A stretch of DNA of 64,000 nucleotides. Origin: Sphingomonas sp. PAMC 26621 (lineage in GTDB: Bacteria > Pseudomonadota > Alphaproteobacteria > Sphingomonadales > Sphingomonadaceae). Positions within the stretch are counted from its first letter, which is position 1. Each line of letters opens with the position of its first letter. The DNA is taken from contig NZ_AIDW01000009.1 of assembly GCF_000251145.1 (NCBI RefSeq), positions 124,001-188,000 on the forward strand, written 5' to 3'. Below, in pieces: positions 27,293-36,370 of the stretch. The notes beneath the pieces were generated by a model that saw only the letters and a list, made by a program, of their open reading frames with translations, was not told the DNA's origin and did no database searches. The position numbers were made by a program, and so were the translations under genes.

Positions 27293-27312
27293 GGGGCGGA
27301 AGGGATTCGAAC
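27293..27312 (-). other. tRNA 3'-end-like fragment
   Basis: The plus-strand bases read GGGGCGGAAGGGATTCGAAC, i.e. on the minus strand a GTTCGAATCCC T-arm/acceptor sequence of tRNA type. The rest of a cloverleaf (matching acceptor 5' strand, D and anticodon arms) is absent in the next 90 bases, and the T-stem pairs poorly. It could be an attachment-site scar at the edge of the accessory stretch that follows, or chance. Confidence 0.3.
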
Positions 27313-27505
27313 TCAAGCGCCAGGCGATGGATTTATCGCGATGCTGGTTCGGCCGGTTTTACTGGCTACCACGAAACAAGCCGCGTCAGCCCGATCGCCC
27401 GAAACCCGCTTTTGCGGTCTCGTTCGATCCCCGGCGGGTAAGATCGACATGCCCGCCACCTTTTCGCAACGGGACCGCTGGCGGGAAGATGCGGTCTAGG
27501 GGAGA

Positions 27506-28362
27506 TCAGTAGGTCACGGTGGCGATGATCGTGTCGGCATAGGCTCCGGGACGGACATTCTGGCCGCCGGGAATGCGTGCATAGATGGACAGTCGTTGGG
27601 CGGCACCTGTCCCGGTTCCGGGCTTCGTGCTTGAGCCGATCGTATTGCCCCAATTTGTGGTCCTGCCGCTATCCTGGAACATCTTGTAATTCAGCACCGT
27701 GGACGAGGGCCCGGTCATGCGGCGGGTCGCGATCGTGGCGCCGCTGCCATTGCCGATGCTCAAGCCGAGACTATAGGCAGTCGTGTTCGTGCACGTGGCG
27801 GTGATGACGGCGATGCCGTCTTTCTGGACGTTCGCATACGTTCCGAAGCTGAGGCTTTCTGAAGCAACGGTGCACGCCGCCTGGACGATTGCCGTCATGG
27901 TGAACGTGGTGGTTACTGTGGATGCGCTCGAGACGCGCGCCGTTATCGTATCGGTATAGGTTCCGGGAGCAACGAACTGACCCGCCGCCATTCGGGGATA
28001 GATGTTGAGGATCTGCTTGCTGGCCGTCCCGGTCCCCGATCGCGAGTTGGTGCCGCTGGTGTTCCCCCACACGATCGCGCGCGAGGCATCCTGGAAGAGT
28101 TTATAGGCCAGGACGGCGCCACCGGGACCGGTCAGTCGCCTGGTCGTGACCGTCGCCCCCTGGCCGACGCCGCGTTCAACCCCACATCATAGACTTCCCC
28201 CTACGAACAATTGATTGTGACCGGCACCGCACCCGGATCCCGTGCAGTACCGGAATAGATGCCGAAATTGGCGGACACGGTCGAGATCGCGCAGGTCGCA
28301 GTGGCCGCCCCCGGAAGCGCTGTCAGGACGACCAAAGCCGCAAAAAACATCCGAAGCCGCAT
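27506..28362 (-). pseudogene. Spore coat U (SCPU) domain fimbrial protein, decayed
   Basis: From ATG 28362 the frame encodes a signal peptide (MRLRMFFAALVVLTALPG), then TCAISTVSANFG and VPVTINCS, before an in-frame TAG. Homology continues (GEVYDVGLNA) to a lost base near 28170, after which the next frame resumes (GVGQGATVTTRRLTGPGG) and runs through a second SCPU domain to IIATVTY at 27506. Two SCPU domains with paired cysteines are typical of the adhesin/subunit of sigma-class chaperone-usher pili. One nonsense change plus one deletion mark it as a pseudogene. Confidence 0.85.
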
Positions 28363-28916
28363 CACTTTGTCGGTATCTTGCAGGAAAGCGGCCCGACCGT
28401 CGGGAGATCACCGGCTTTCGGCTGATAGTCGAACGACAGCGAACAGAGTGATCCGTCGGGAAGCGACACGTCGATCATGTTGTGCGGCTGCAACCCGGTG
28501 ACATAGGTTTCCCCATCGAACCCGACCGGAGCGATCGCGCCGGACTGCCGCACGGTTGCGGTGCTGCCGATTGGGATCGCCACGCCGGCCGCGTCGACCA
28601 GGATGAGCAAGGCGCCGTGGCTTGCCTGAGCAGGAAATCTGACGATCACGCCAGCGTGGTCCGGCGGGCGCACGATACGCAAGTCGGTCTCGAGCGTGAC
28701 GTCTGGCGGGACATCCGTCGCTTCGATGCCGATATGGTTGAGGTCGAACGCCCGCAATTCAGGGACCAGCAACAGGCCACGCGCGTTGGTTCGGCCGACG
28801 TCGCGATTTTCGTACAGTACGCGGATGTTGGGCAAGCCGCCGGTATCGACCACCGCGAAGCTATCGTCGATCGCATTCGCAGCGAATACGCCGCCATTTA
28901 GACGCGACTGCCACAC
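28362..28916 (-). pseudogene. C-terminal remnant of a fimbrial outer-membrane usher
   Basis: About 184 codons matching only the last part of FimD-like ushers (normally ~800 residues): SFAVVDTGG, PNIRVLYENRDVGRT, a middle plug-like/C-terminal beta domain, and SLSFDYQPKAGDL near the end. The homology reaches the first residues of the frame, and a TGA lies four codons upstream, so the N-terminal ~600 residues including the barrel are gone. Its stop overlaps the ATG of the SCPU gene (ATGA), preserving the original operon order usher then subunit. Certainly non-functional as an usher. Confidence 0.82.
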
Positions 28917-29296
28917 CCGCCAGGCTCAACCCGAGCAGAGGTGACTGAATAACACGCCGTCGCTTCTCTGGTGAAGGGTGCCAGCATGGGACGCAAGGAT
29001 CGGCATGTACCTAGGGCGTGTTGACGCTGCGGTTTTCCAAGGGGTGTGAATCTGTGATTCAAGGCTGCCTTTTGGGGGCGGCGTTTGCTCGAGGAGACTC
29101 TTCGGATGCGGCATGGTCGCACACCGGGGCACCGGTGTCGGCAGGGTGCGGCCGCAAAGCCCCGGCAGAATTCAGCGCCGCGCTCCGCTAAAATACCCAG
29201 CGGCAAAGTCATGATTTTTTAGGGCATGGCGGGCAAAGTCGTGCGCTGAGACCGTGGTTGAGCAAACCGGTGTACCGGTCTTGCTGGAGACGGCAT
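28917..29296. other. Breakpoint region with possible insertion-sequence debris
   Basis: No gene of note in about 380 bases between the truncated usher and the small gene at 29297. A segment near 29010-29115 (CTAGGGCGTGTTGACGC, then an imperfect GCTGCC/GGCGGC hairpin and AGGAGACTCTTCGGATG) resembles the end and leader of an IS5-type element, without any transposase domain. This is a weak resemblance, recalled rather than searched. Confidence 0.3.
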
Positions 29297-29608
29297 GTGA
29301 GTATGGTAGAACGTGTCGCGCGAGCGTTACGGGCGAGAGATGAGACCGTCGTTCACTTTCGGGGTGCTGAGGCGCCGACCTGGGCCCAGTACCTCGAGGA
29401 TGCACGATCATTCCTCTCGACCCTGCGCGGCCCCACAGAAGCGATGCTCGAAGCCGTCAGACCCATTCCCGAGCATTGGCTGGCCGATGGCATTCTGGAC
29501 GAATCCAGGCGGGCGGCGATCCTCTCGTGTCGAATTGATGTGTGGAGTGATTGGAACGACTTGCTCGATGCCGCGATCGAGGAGCACATAGACCCCGAGC
29601 CATGCTGA
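29297..29608 (+). CDS. Small hypothetical protein with its own terminator
   Basis: 103 residues from GTG 29297 (GGAGA six to ten bases upstream); ATG 29303 is the alternative. The product (MSMVERVARALRARDETV..., ending EEHIDPEPC) is a soluble alpha/beta-looking acidic protein with several Trp residues and normal codon bias for this genome. No family recognised. A clean intrinsic terminator 40 bases downstream supports a real transcript. It sits in the accessory stretch between the fimbrial relic and the phosphotransferase. Confidence 0.6.
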   Translation: MSMVERVARALRARDETVVHFRGAEAPTWAQYLEDARSFLSTLRGPTEAMLEAVRPIPEHWLADGILDESRRAAILSCRIDVWSDWNDLLDAAIEEHIDPEPC

Positions 29609-29648
29609 CGGGCCCGGGTCCCGGCAGGGTTTCCCGTCCAGAGCAGCA

Positions 29649-29669
29649 AGTGCCGGGGCACTTTTTTCG
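29649..29669 (+). terminator. Rho-independent terminator after the 103-aa gene
   Basis: Stem AAGTGCC/GGCACTT with a two-base loop followed by TTTTTT-rich sequence. Textbook intrinsic terminator for plus-strand transcription. Confidence 0.85.
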
Positions 29670-30191
29670 CATCGATCCCCGTTCGTTGGGAGCGCGCGAG
29701 ACGTGGGGGCAGTAAGGACGGCGTTGCGTTGATGGTCCCTTTCGGATCGCGTGTACCGAGTCGGCGATGCCGTGGGATGACGCAATCGGGCAGGACGCAT
29801 CTAACGGATCCAACCCTGCAACTCCGCTGGATAATGCCGTCAATGCTTGTTCGTGATTGACCAAATCAACCCCGAGACGGGTCCTTCCTGAAGCTCGGGG
29901 ACACCATTGTGGCATTCGATCCAACGCGACAGACTGCTTGTCCGGCAAGGTCACAGCGGCTGCGGTTTATCGGGCGTCGGACCTTACCCAGTCCACCTTT
30001 TGCAGCGGCTGACTTGCGACGAAAGGAAGCAGTAGCGGTCCCTAGCATTGGTCGCGGCCGCTTGCGTGCGCGCCTTCAAGCCAAGATGGCTAGTGCACTG
30101 AAAATTGCGATGTCCTTGCATGTTCCAGACTAAGGCACTCATCTAGCGATCTTTATGTTGAGTTAATATAGTGTTAAGGTTAGGGAAGGCG
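29670..30191. other. Intergenic stretch, no gene seen
   Basis: About 520 bases with only short frames that have no domain, signal or ribosome binding site. The last ~50 bases are AT-richer (ATCTTTATGTTGAGTTAATA) and probably contain the promoter of the phosphotransferase gene. Confidence 0.5.
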
Positions 30192-31136
30192 ATGGCTTTA
30201 GCTGAGTATCTAGCGCGCACGTCCCCCAGCGGAATGACAGACGATACAGCGGCTGCCCTCGATGTTCTGGGGCGGGCGATCTACCCGGAGGGTGGCCGGG
30301 CAATCAACGAAGTCGACGTCATCCGAAGCGAATCGAGCGTTGCTGATGGCGCGGCGATCTTTCTGTTAGATCGTGCGTTTGTCCTCTTCGTCGCGCCCCA
30401 TGAGCATCCCGAGGCGGCCGAGATGCAACGGACTGCCATGGTCCGGATCCAGCAGTCTTTGCCGCAGGCTCAGTGCAGGATGCTGCTGCCTATTACTGCA
30501 AGCGGGTATCTAGCCGAGCGTTCCTTCATCGTCCTGCCGCGGTGCAACCCGCTCGCGTCGGGTCGGATCGGGCGATTTTTCGAAAAAAGGCGGGTCGCGG
30601 ACGAGATTCTACCGTGGCTACGCGAACTCGCGGTCTGGAAGGTGCGCGAGACGTCGGATCCTCAGCGGTTTATCGAATCCATGCAGGCGCTGATCCGGAT
30701 GGAAGACCTTCCGGGCGATTTGCTCGATACGGCGCGGCGGATCGAGCAGGGTCTTCGCGCAACCACGATCAGGCCATGGCATATTCCGATGCACGGCGAC
30801 CTCTGGCGCAACAACATCATGCGACGAGAAGACGGTAGCCTTGCGGTCATCGACTGGGCGGGCAGCGAAGTCGACGGCTACGGGATCTACGATCTCGTCC
30901 GGTTCAAACAGTCCCTCAACATTTCGAAGGCGAGCTACTGTCACGAATTGCGCTGGTATACCGAGGCTATGGGAGGCGAAGACGGTGTGATCACCCATCT
31001 GCTGGGGGCGCTGGGCCACTATGGCGACAGGTTGGGGGAGTTCCCCCGCGAACGCTTCGTGACCCTGGCGAGCGAATGTTATGCGCTGTTGATGTCCGGC
31101 CTAAGCCTTGGGCGAGGCGGGGTCGCGCACGCTTGA
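30192..31136 (+). CDS. APH/choline-kinase-like phosphotransferase
   Basis: 314 residues from ATG 30192, preceded by AGGGAAGG. The kinase-like signature is in the C-terminal half: the catalytic loop MHGDLWRNNIM (about residue 202) and the Mg-binding VIDWAGSE (about residue 220), followed by YDLVRF. This is the protein-kinase-like fold of aminoglycoside phosphotransferases and small-molecule kinases. N-terminal residues 30-110 lack a clear nucleotide-binding Lys motif. With a glycosyltransferase 215 bases downstream, phosphorylation of a sugar or lipid-sugar intermediate is a reasonable guess; antibiotic resistance is not implied. Confidence 0.75.
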   Translation: MALAEYLARTSPSGMTDDTAAALDVLGRAIYPEGGRAINEVDVIRSESSVADGAAIFLLDRAFVLFVAPHEHPEAAEMQRTAMVRIQQSLPQAQCRMLLPITASGYLAERSFIVLPRCNPLASGRIGRFFEKRRVADEILPWLRELAVWKVRETSDPQRFIESMQALIRMEDLPGDLLDTARRIEQGLRATTIRPWHIPMHGDLWRNNIMRREDGSLAVIDWAGSEVDGYGIYDLVRFKQSLNISKASYCHELRWYTEAMGGEDGVITHLLGALGHYGDRLGEFPRERFVTLASECYALLMSGLSLGRGGVAHA

Positions 31137-31351
31137 CCAGCGCATCCTGGTGGAGTCGTTAACCGGCGTTTCGGCCCAGGACTGCAGTTTTGCGAGGTCC
31201 CGACGGTGCCTCGCTTCCGCCAAGGCCGCTTTCAGTGCGGTGATCATGCGCTGCCATTCCATAATGTACCAGCGTGATTACCCGATCAAGGTTACCAATA
31301 AATGACCACACCGTGCTGAATTTAGATGATGATGGCCTAAAGGATGAACCG

Positions 31352-32482
31352 ATGAAGGTTCTGGTCAGTTCGCCGATCCCGGTCGTCAAAAGCGGTACGG
31401 CTTATTTCACCCTCGACCTATGGGCTCGAGACGTGAATGCGCAGGCTCAGGTCGCGGCGGTGACGGTGCTGTGCAATGTCGAATCCGCAATCGAGGGTGC
31501 GATGATGCCGCTCGATCCCCGGATCGACGTCATTCCGGCAGCGTCGGGTGCAGTTTCGGGCGATGTCTTGGCAGGAGCGGTAGCGCGCGCCGATGTCATC
31601 CAGATCACCGGGCAGGCCGGCTGGCGTGCCGCGGCGGAGTCCAGGCGGATCCTGAGAGTAGCGAAGCGATCCGCAACACCCGTATTTCTGGGCATATCGA
31701 GCAATCGAGCGCGTACGAACGTCATCAACGCGCAGAAGCAGTCGTTCGCACACCGCCTTCGCGCGCGGATCCGGGCTTTTGACATCACGGCAACGCAGCG
31801 ATGGCTGGCGCGCCGGTCGGCAGGGGTATTCGTGGTAGGCGAAGGGCTCCGCAAGCTGATCGAGCCGGTCGCGCGAACGATTCATGTCGGCGTCGCGAGC
31901 TGGGTCGAGGAGAGCGATATCGCGCCGCCACGGCAGAGAGGTGTCGATCTCGCGCGGGTGTGCATGGCAGGCCGGCTCGAACCGATGAAGGGATTTCACA
32001 TCGGGATCGAAGCGTTCGCGCTTGCCGGGCCGCAACACTTCGCCGGACTGACCATCATTGGTGAGGGGGCGGAACGCGAACGCCTGACGAGCCTTGCAGG
32101 TCACGCGGGTATCGATGCGTTCAAGATGCTACACGGCGTTTCTTACCCCGATGGCTTCTTCGCGTTTCTCGATCGTCAGGACATCGTGTTGATGACCAAC
32201 CTCAACGACGAGCAGCCCCGGCTGATTTTCGATGCGATCAGCCGCGGGTGCATCCCGCTGTGCCCCGCTACGCCGCCTTACCGGTCACTCGGGCTTGATC
32301 CCAGGGTGCTGTACGAGCAAGGTTCGGCGGAATCGCTTGCCGCAAGGCTGCGAGAGCTAGCGGATCCGGATGTACGCATGGCGCTCTCCCAAAGCATCGC
32401 TGCACTGGCACGCACCTATACGGTGACCGCCATGCATCGAGCCCGGTTGCAGTGGATGAAAGAGGCTCGATCAACTGCCTGA
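31352..32482 (+). CDS. GT4-like glycosyltransferase with atypical EX7E region
   Basis: 376 residues from ATG 31352 (AAAGGA upstream). N-terminus MKVLVSSPIPVVKSGTAYF is the substrate-binding Rossmann domain start. GRLEPMKGFHIGIEAF (about residue 207) is the GT-B donor-domain lead. The usual EX7E loop is replaced by NDEQPRLIFDAISRGCIP, so only the first Glu and a later Asp are present. It is probably a cytosolic, membrane-associated transferase acting on surface glycans. It lies outside the main EPS locus with the phosphotransferase upstream. Confidence 0.8.
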   Translation: MKVLVSSPIPVVKSGTAYFTLDLWARDVNAQAQVAAVTVLCNVESAIEGAMMPLDPRIDVIPAASGAVSGDVLAGAVARADVIQITGQAGWRAAAESRRILRVAKRSATPVFLGISSNRARTNVINAQKQSFAHRLRARIRAFDITATQRWLARRSAGVFVVGEGLRKLIEPVARTIHVGVASWVEESDIAPPRQRGVDLARVCMAGRLEPMKGFHIGIEAFALAGPQHFAGLTIIGEGAERERLTSLAGHAGIDAFKMLHGVSYPDGFFAFLDRQDIVLMTNLNDEQPRLIFDAISRGCIPLCPATPPYRSLGLDPRVLYEQGSAESLAARLRELADPDVRMALSQSIAALARTYTVTAMHRARLQWMKEARSTA

Positions 32483-32792
32483 ACGCGCCTCTTCAATCGT
32501 CACCGTCGAAACACTTTCGCGTCGAGCCTCTCCTTTCCGGACGCGGGAGAACGGCGAGCAGGGCCCGGCTCCGATCGACCCAGACCGCCGGTGGTAGGCA
32601 GGGCCGTCGCACGTCACCCGACCGGGGCCGAACGCGCCACTGCCGGGACAGCAAACCTTGGCCCGTCCCTGGACCGTAAGGCCCGTGGTCGAATGACCGG
32701 TCGGTTCTATGGAGAATTTCGGTATCCCTGGGTATAGCCCGCTCTGACCACGCTCGCCAACGGGCCTCGTTTTACAGAAGGCGCCTTGTAGC
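32483..32792. other. Intergenic stretch, no gene seen
   Basis: About 310 bases without a supported gene, RNA or repeat. Contains several short CG-rich inverted segments only. Confidence 0.5.
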
Positions 32793-34121
32793 TTGATGCA
32801 AAGAAAGAAAGGTCGCTTCGCAAGTCGGCGGTCCGGGCGCGTTTTACTTGTCGCCGCGGGAGGGATGACGCTGTTTCTGGTGATCCTCATAGTGTTGATC
32901 ACAAGCGGCCGCCCCACGGTCGAGGCGGGACTGCCGCCGACCGCCGAACAGGTCGGCGCAGGTCGAGATGCCTTTCTGCAGTTGAAAGCCAGTCGGGATC
33001 GACCCGACGGTCGAAGCAGCATTCACTTCGGGCCTGCGCAGCTTGACGGGATGAGTGCGATGGCAACGCACGGTTTTCAGCCGGACCGGTTGAGAATGGC
33101 GGTTGACCGGGGCGTTTTGAACATTGCGGGAAGCCATCGTCTGTTCGCCGGGCGCTGGCTCAATATTGCCGTGACCACCCAGGGTCGCAGTATCGGATTC
33201 CCGCCGGTTCGGTTGACGATTGGCGCACTGACCTTGCGCGGCGCGCTCGCGCGGTGGACGATCGAGCTTGGTCGCCTGGCGGTACGCTTTCGTCATGTCG
33301 ATTTGCCGCCGCTCGATCAACTCGTCCGTACGGTCGCGATCAGCGACGATCAGGTCGCAGCGGAGATCCATTTCTCCCGCAGGAGCGGGTTGGTGGATCA
33401 GATGGCGGGTCTCCCGAGCGGCTCGGTTGACGAAGCGCTCGTGGCGAAGATCTATTGCCGCCTGGCGTCCGCTCAACGCGCGCAGCCGCTGAGCGAGTTG
33501 ACCGATCATTTGCACCGCGCGTTTGCGACGTCGGATCCGAATGCCGGAACGCCAGATCATAATCGCGCGACGTTCATCGCCCTCGCCATGTTGCTGGTCG
33601 ACGAACGAGCGGGCGATCTTGCCGGCTCGGCGCGGGCCGATACCGCATCCTGTCGCTCGCGTGCACAACTGGGGTCGCATGGGCCGATCGCGACGATCCG
33701 GGGACGCTCGGACTGGCCGATGCATTGGGCGTTGTCGGCGGCACTCGCGGCGGGCACCGGCAGCCACCTCGCCGAAGCGATGGGAGAATGGAAGGAATTG
33801 GCGGACAGCCTCGCCAAGCAATCCGAATTTGCGATTGGCGATCCCACCGGCTTTTCTTTTGCCGACCTGGCAGCCGACCGATCCGGATATCAGGTAGCGC
33901 AGGCTGCCGTCCGGCCCGAAACGGCAATGGCCTTAGCCAACCGCCTCCGCAGCGTCACATCCGAGGCGCTGTTGCCGACGGACCTTACCAACCGCGAAGA
34001 CGGCATTTCGAACGCGGAGTTCGTCCGCCGGTACGGCGGACTGGCCGACCCCCGGTTCCACGCGCACGTTGCCCAGATTGATGCGACGCTCCGGGAGGGC
34101 GAAGTGTTGCGAAATCCATAA
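32793..34121 (+). CDS. Membrane-anchored protein of unknown function
   Basis: 442 residues beginning MMQRKKGRFASRRSGRVLL with one TM segment (about 17-37), so an inner-membrane anchor with a large periplasmic part. The mature region has a beta-rich first half (FQPDRLRMAVDRGVLNIAGS…) and a helical, cysteine-containing second half (VAKIYCRLASAQ, DTASCRSRAQ) ending in LREGEVLRNP. No domain recognised. A GEISNAEFVRRYG-like C-terminal segment (GISNAEFVRRYGG) is distinctive and useful for searching. It stands alone between the glycosyltransferase and the antiporter. Confidence 0.75.
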   Translation: MMQRKKGRFASRRSGRVLLVAAGGMTLFLVILIVLITSGRPTVEAGLPPTAEQVGAGRDAFLQLKASRDRPDGRSSIHFGPAQLDGMSAMATHGFQPDRLRMAVDRGVLNIAGSHRLFAGRWLNIAVTTQGRSIGFPPVRLTIGALTLRGALARWTIELGRLAVRFRHVDLPPLDQLVRTVAISDDQVAAEIHFSRRSGLVDQMAGLPSGSVDEALVAKIYCRLASAQRAQPLSELTDHLHRAFATSDPNAGTPDHNRATFIALAMLLVDERAGDLAGSARADTASCRSRAQLGSHGPIATIRGRSDWPMHWALSAALAAGTGSHLAEAMGEWKELADSLAKQSEFAIGDPTGFSFADLAADRSGYQVAQAAVRPETAMALANRLRSVTSEALLPTDLTNREDGISNAEFVRRYGGLADPRFHAHVAQIDATLREGEVLRNP

Positions 34122-34422
34122 ACGCAAAGCGTGCGATCCAAAGCGGGGATCGAGTTTCGACACCACCGACCGCGATACACATCAGTCCCTGCGTTTCCTC
34201 TTCTGACGCCGGCCCCGTATCCGAGGCCGGGGAACGGGGCGGCCCTTCCCATGATGATCGTCGTGGGGAACGACAAGCGGTCCTGACTGACCGAATGTAG
34301 GTCGTGCGATCAGCGCGAGTCGTTGATCTTGCGCCCCAAAGCCGCACTAACCCGTCTCGGCTCAGGGGCAAAAGACGTGCTACGCGCGCTGCCGTGGCGT
34401 TGGGCCATGCAGGAGTGCAGGC
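34122..34422. other. Intergenic stretch before the antiporter
   Basis: About 300 bases with no supported gene. Contains a CGGCCCC…GGCCGGGG GC-rich tract near 34210-34240 but no T-run. The antiporter ribosome binding site (AGGAG) is at its right end. Confidence 0.5.
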
Positions 34423-36057
34423 TTGGAATCCGTATCGATTGTGTTGATCCTGCTGCTTGCGGTCGTCGTAAGCGGGGCCGTCTCGCGGATGCTGCCGGTC
34501 GCTGTTCCGACGCCTCTGGTCCAGATCGCTTTGGGATTCGTCGTAGGTCTTGCCACGCATTTGCGCGTCGCGCTCGATCCCGAGCTCTTCATGCTCCTGT
34601 TCCTGCCACCGCTTCTGTTTCTCGATGGCTGGCGTATCCCAAAGGACGCGCTCTTAAAGGATTTGTCGACCGTCGTTGAGCTTGCGTTGGGCCTGGTCCT
34701 GCTGACCGTGATCGGCGTGGGCTTTCTGATCCACTGGATGATCCCGGCCATGCCGCTCGCCGTGGCGTTCGCGCTGGCGGCGGTTATATCGCCCACCGAT
34801 CCGATCGCGGTGTCGGCAATCGCCGCGCGCGTTCCGATTCCGAAGCGGATGATGCACATTCTCGAAGGGGAGTCGCTGCTGAACGACGCATCGGGCCTGG
34901 TGTGCCTGCGCGTCGCGATCGCCGCCGCACTGACGGGCAGTTTTTCGGCCACCGGGGCGGCGTTGAACTTTCTCTGGATGGCGGGGGCAGGGATCTTCGT
35001 CGGCGTCGCGCTGACGCTGGCAGTGACGCGGACGAAGGCGTGGGTATCACGCCGCTTTGGCGAAGAGACGGGGTCGCAGATCCTGATCAGCGTTCTCATA
35101 CCATTTGGCGCCTATCTGATCGCCGAACATGTCCACGCATCTGGTATCCTTGCCGCGGTGGCGGCGGGCGTGACGATGAGCTTCGCGGAGATTTCGCGTC
35201 AGGCGCTGGCGGTCACCCGGATGCGGCGTAATTCAGTGTGGGACACGATTCAGTTCGCGGCCAACGGCATGATTTTCGTGCTGCTGGGGGAACAGTTACC
35301 CGAGATACTCTCGGGACTCGATCAGACCGTCGCGCTGACGGGCCATATCAGTCCGTGGTGGCTGGCCCTGTACGTTGCGGCGATCATGGCAGGCCTCGCC
35401 GCGTTGCGTTTCGTCTGGGTGTGGGTCTCGCTTCGGATCACGCTGTTGCGGCGCGCACCGGGAGGCGAGACCGGATCTAGCCCACCCTGGCGGCTGGTCG
35501 CGGCAATGTCGTTTGCCGGGGTGCGCGGTGCGATTACGCTCGCTGGCGTGCTGACGCTGCCGATGGTGATGGGAAACGGCACGCCCTTCCCAGGGCGCGA
35601 GCTCGCGATCTTCCTTGCAACGGGGATCATCCTCAGCTCGCTCGTCCTTGCGAGCATCGGTCTGCCGCTGCTCCTGCGAGGGCTGACCATGCCGCCCGAG
35701 CCTTCGCAGCAGGCAGCGGAAGACATGGCGCGCGTGGCGGCTGCCGAAGCCGCGATCAAGACGATCGAACGCGTGCAGCATGCACTGGCCGAAGGGCGCA
35801 AAGATGCGGACATCTATGCCGCTGCCGGCGCGCGCATCATGGACGGATATCGCGAACGGATCGAAAGCCGTAGCCTGGGCAGCGACGCCAGCCAGGCGGC
35901 GCGCGAAAACGAGCGGATCGAGCGCGAACTCCCGCTTGCCGCAGTCCGCGCAGAGCGTGCGGAGATCCTGTCGATCGCGCGCGAACGTGGCTTGGGCAGC
36001 GAGCTTGCCGCCAAACTTTTGCGCGAACTGGACCTGCTCGAGGTGCGGTACAAGTAG
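34423..36057 (+). CDS. Na+/H+ antiporter, CPA1 family
   Basis: 544-residue inner-membrane cation/proton exchanger. TTG start at 34423 preceded by AGGAG seven bases away. About 12 hydrophobic helices occupy residues 1-420. The transport motif VISPTDPIAVSAI and the downstream LEGESLLNDASG carry the conserved Asp residues of CPA1 exchangers (NhaP/YjcE group). A hydrophilic C-terminal tail of about 110 residues is Glu/Arg-rich and predicted helical, as in YjcE-type members. It precedes the phosphate-transport genes but with 250+ bases between. Confidence 0.93.
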   Translation: MESVSIVLILLLAVVVSGAVSRMLPVAVPTPLVQIALGFVVGLATHLRVALDPELFMLLFLPPLLFLDGWRIPKDALLKDLSTVVELALGLVLLTVIGVGFLIHWMIPAMPLAVAFALAAVISPTDPIAVSAIAARVPIPKRMMHILEGESLLNDASGLVCLRVAIAAALTGSFSATGAALNFLWMAGAGIFVGVALTLAVTRTKAWVSRRFGEETGSQILISVLIPFGAYLIAEHVHASGILAAVAAGVTMSFAEISRQALAVTRMRRNSVWDTIQFAANGMIFVLLGEQLPEILSGLDQTVALTGHISPWWLALYVAAIMAGLAALRFVWVWVSLRITLLRRAPGGETGSSPPWRLVAAMSFAGVRGAITLAGVLTLPMVMGNGTPFPGRELAIFLATGIILSSLVLASIGLPLLLRGLTMPPEPSQQAAEDMARVAAAEAAIKTIERVQHALAEGRKDADIYAAAGARIMDGYRERIESRSLGSDASQAARENERIERELPLAAVRAERAEILSIARERGLGSELAAKLLRELDLLEVRYK

Positions 36058-36370
36058 CGTGCCCGCGCCAGCGTGGGCCCGCGGTACCGGAGGATCGGTG
36101 TCCACGGAAAGCAGCGGTTTCTGCCAACCGTTCAGGCCAAAGCGGCGGCAATGTTCGAAGTGGCCTACCGCATGAGCGCCCGCCATGACCATGCTGGCCT
36201 GCCGCATGGCGGCCCGCTGCAGGGAAGATTCACCTGCAAAACCTTGATCGTGCAAAGGGATTGGCGGGGCAGTCGCTCTTCGATACGGTCGAGCGTCTAA
36301 CGGGAGTCCGACGATCCGCCAAATTGCAGCATTACCCTATCGGACTGATGGGACGAAAATCGACGCATCG

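Noticed and set aside
29909..30133. 74-codon plus-strand frame before the phosphotransferase
   Set aside because: Arg/Pro-rich translation, no ribosome binding site, no recognisable family.
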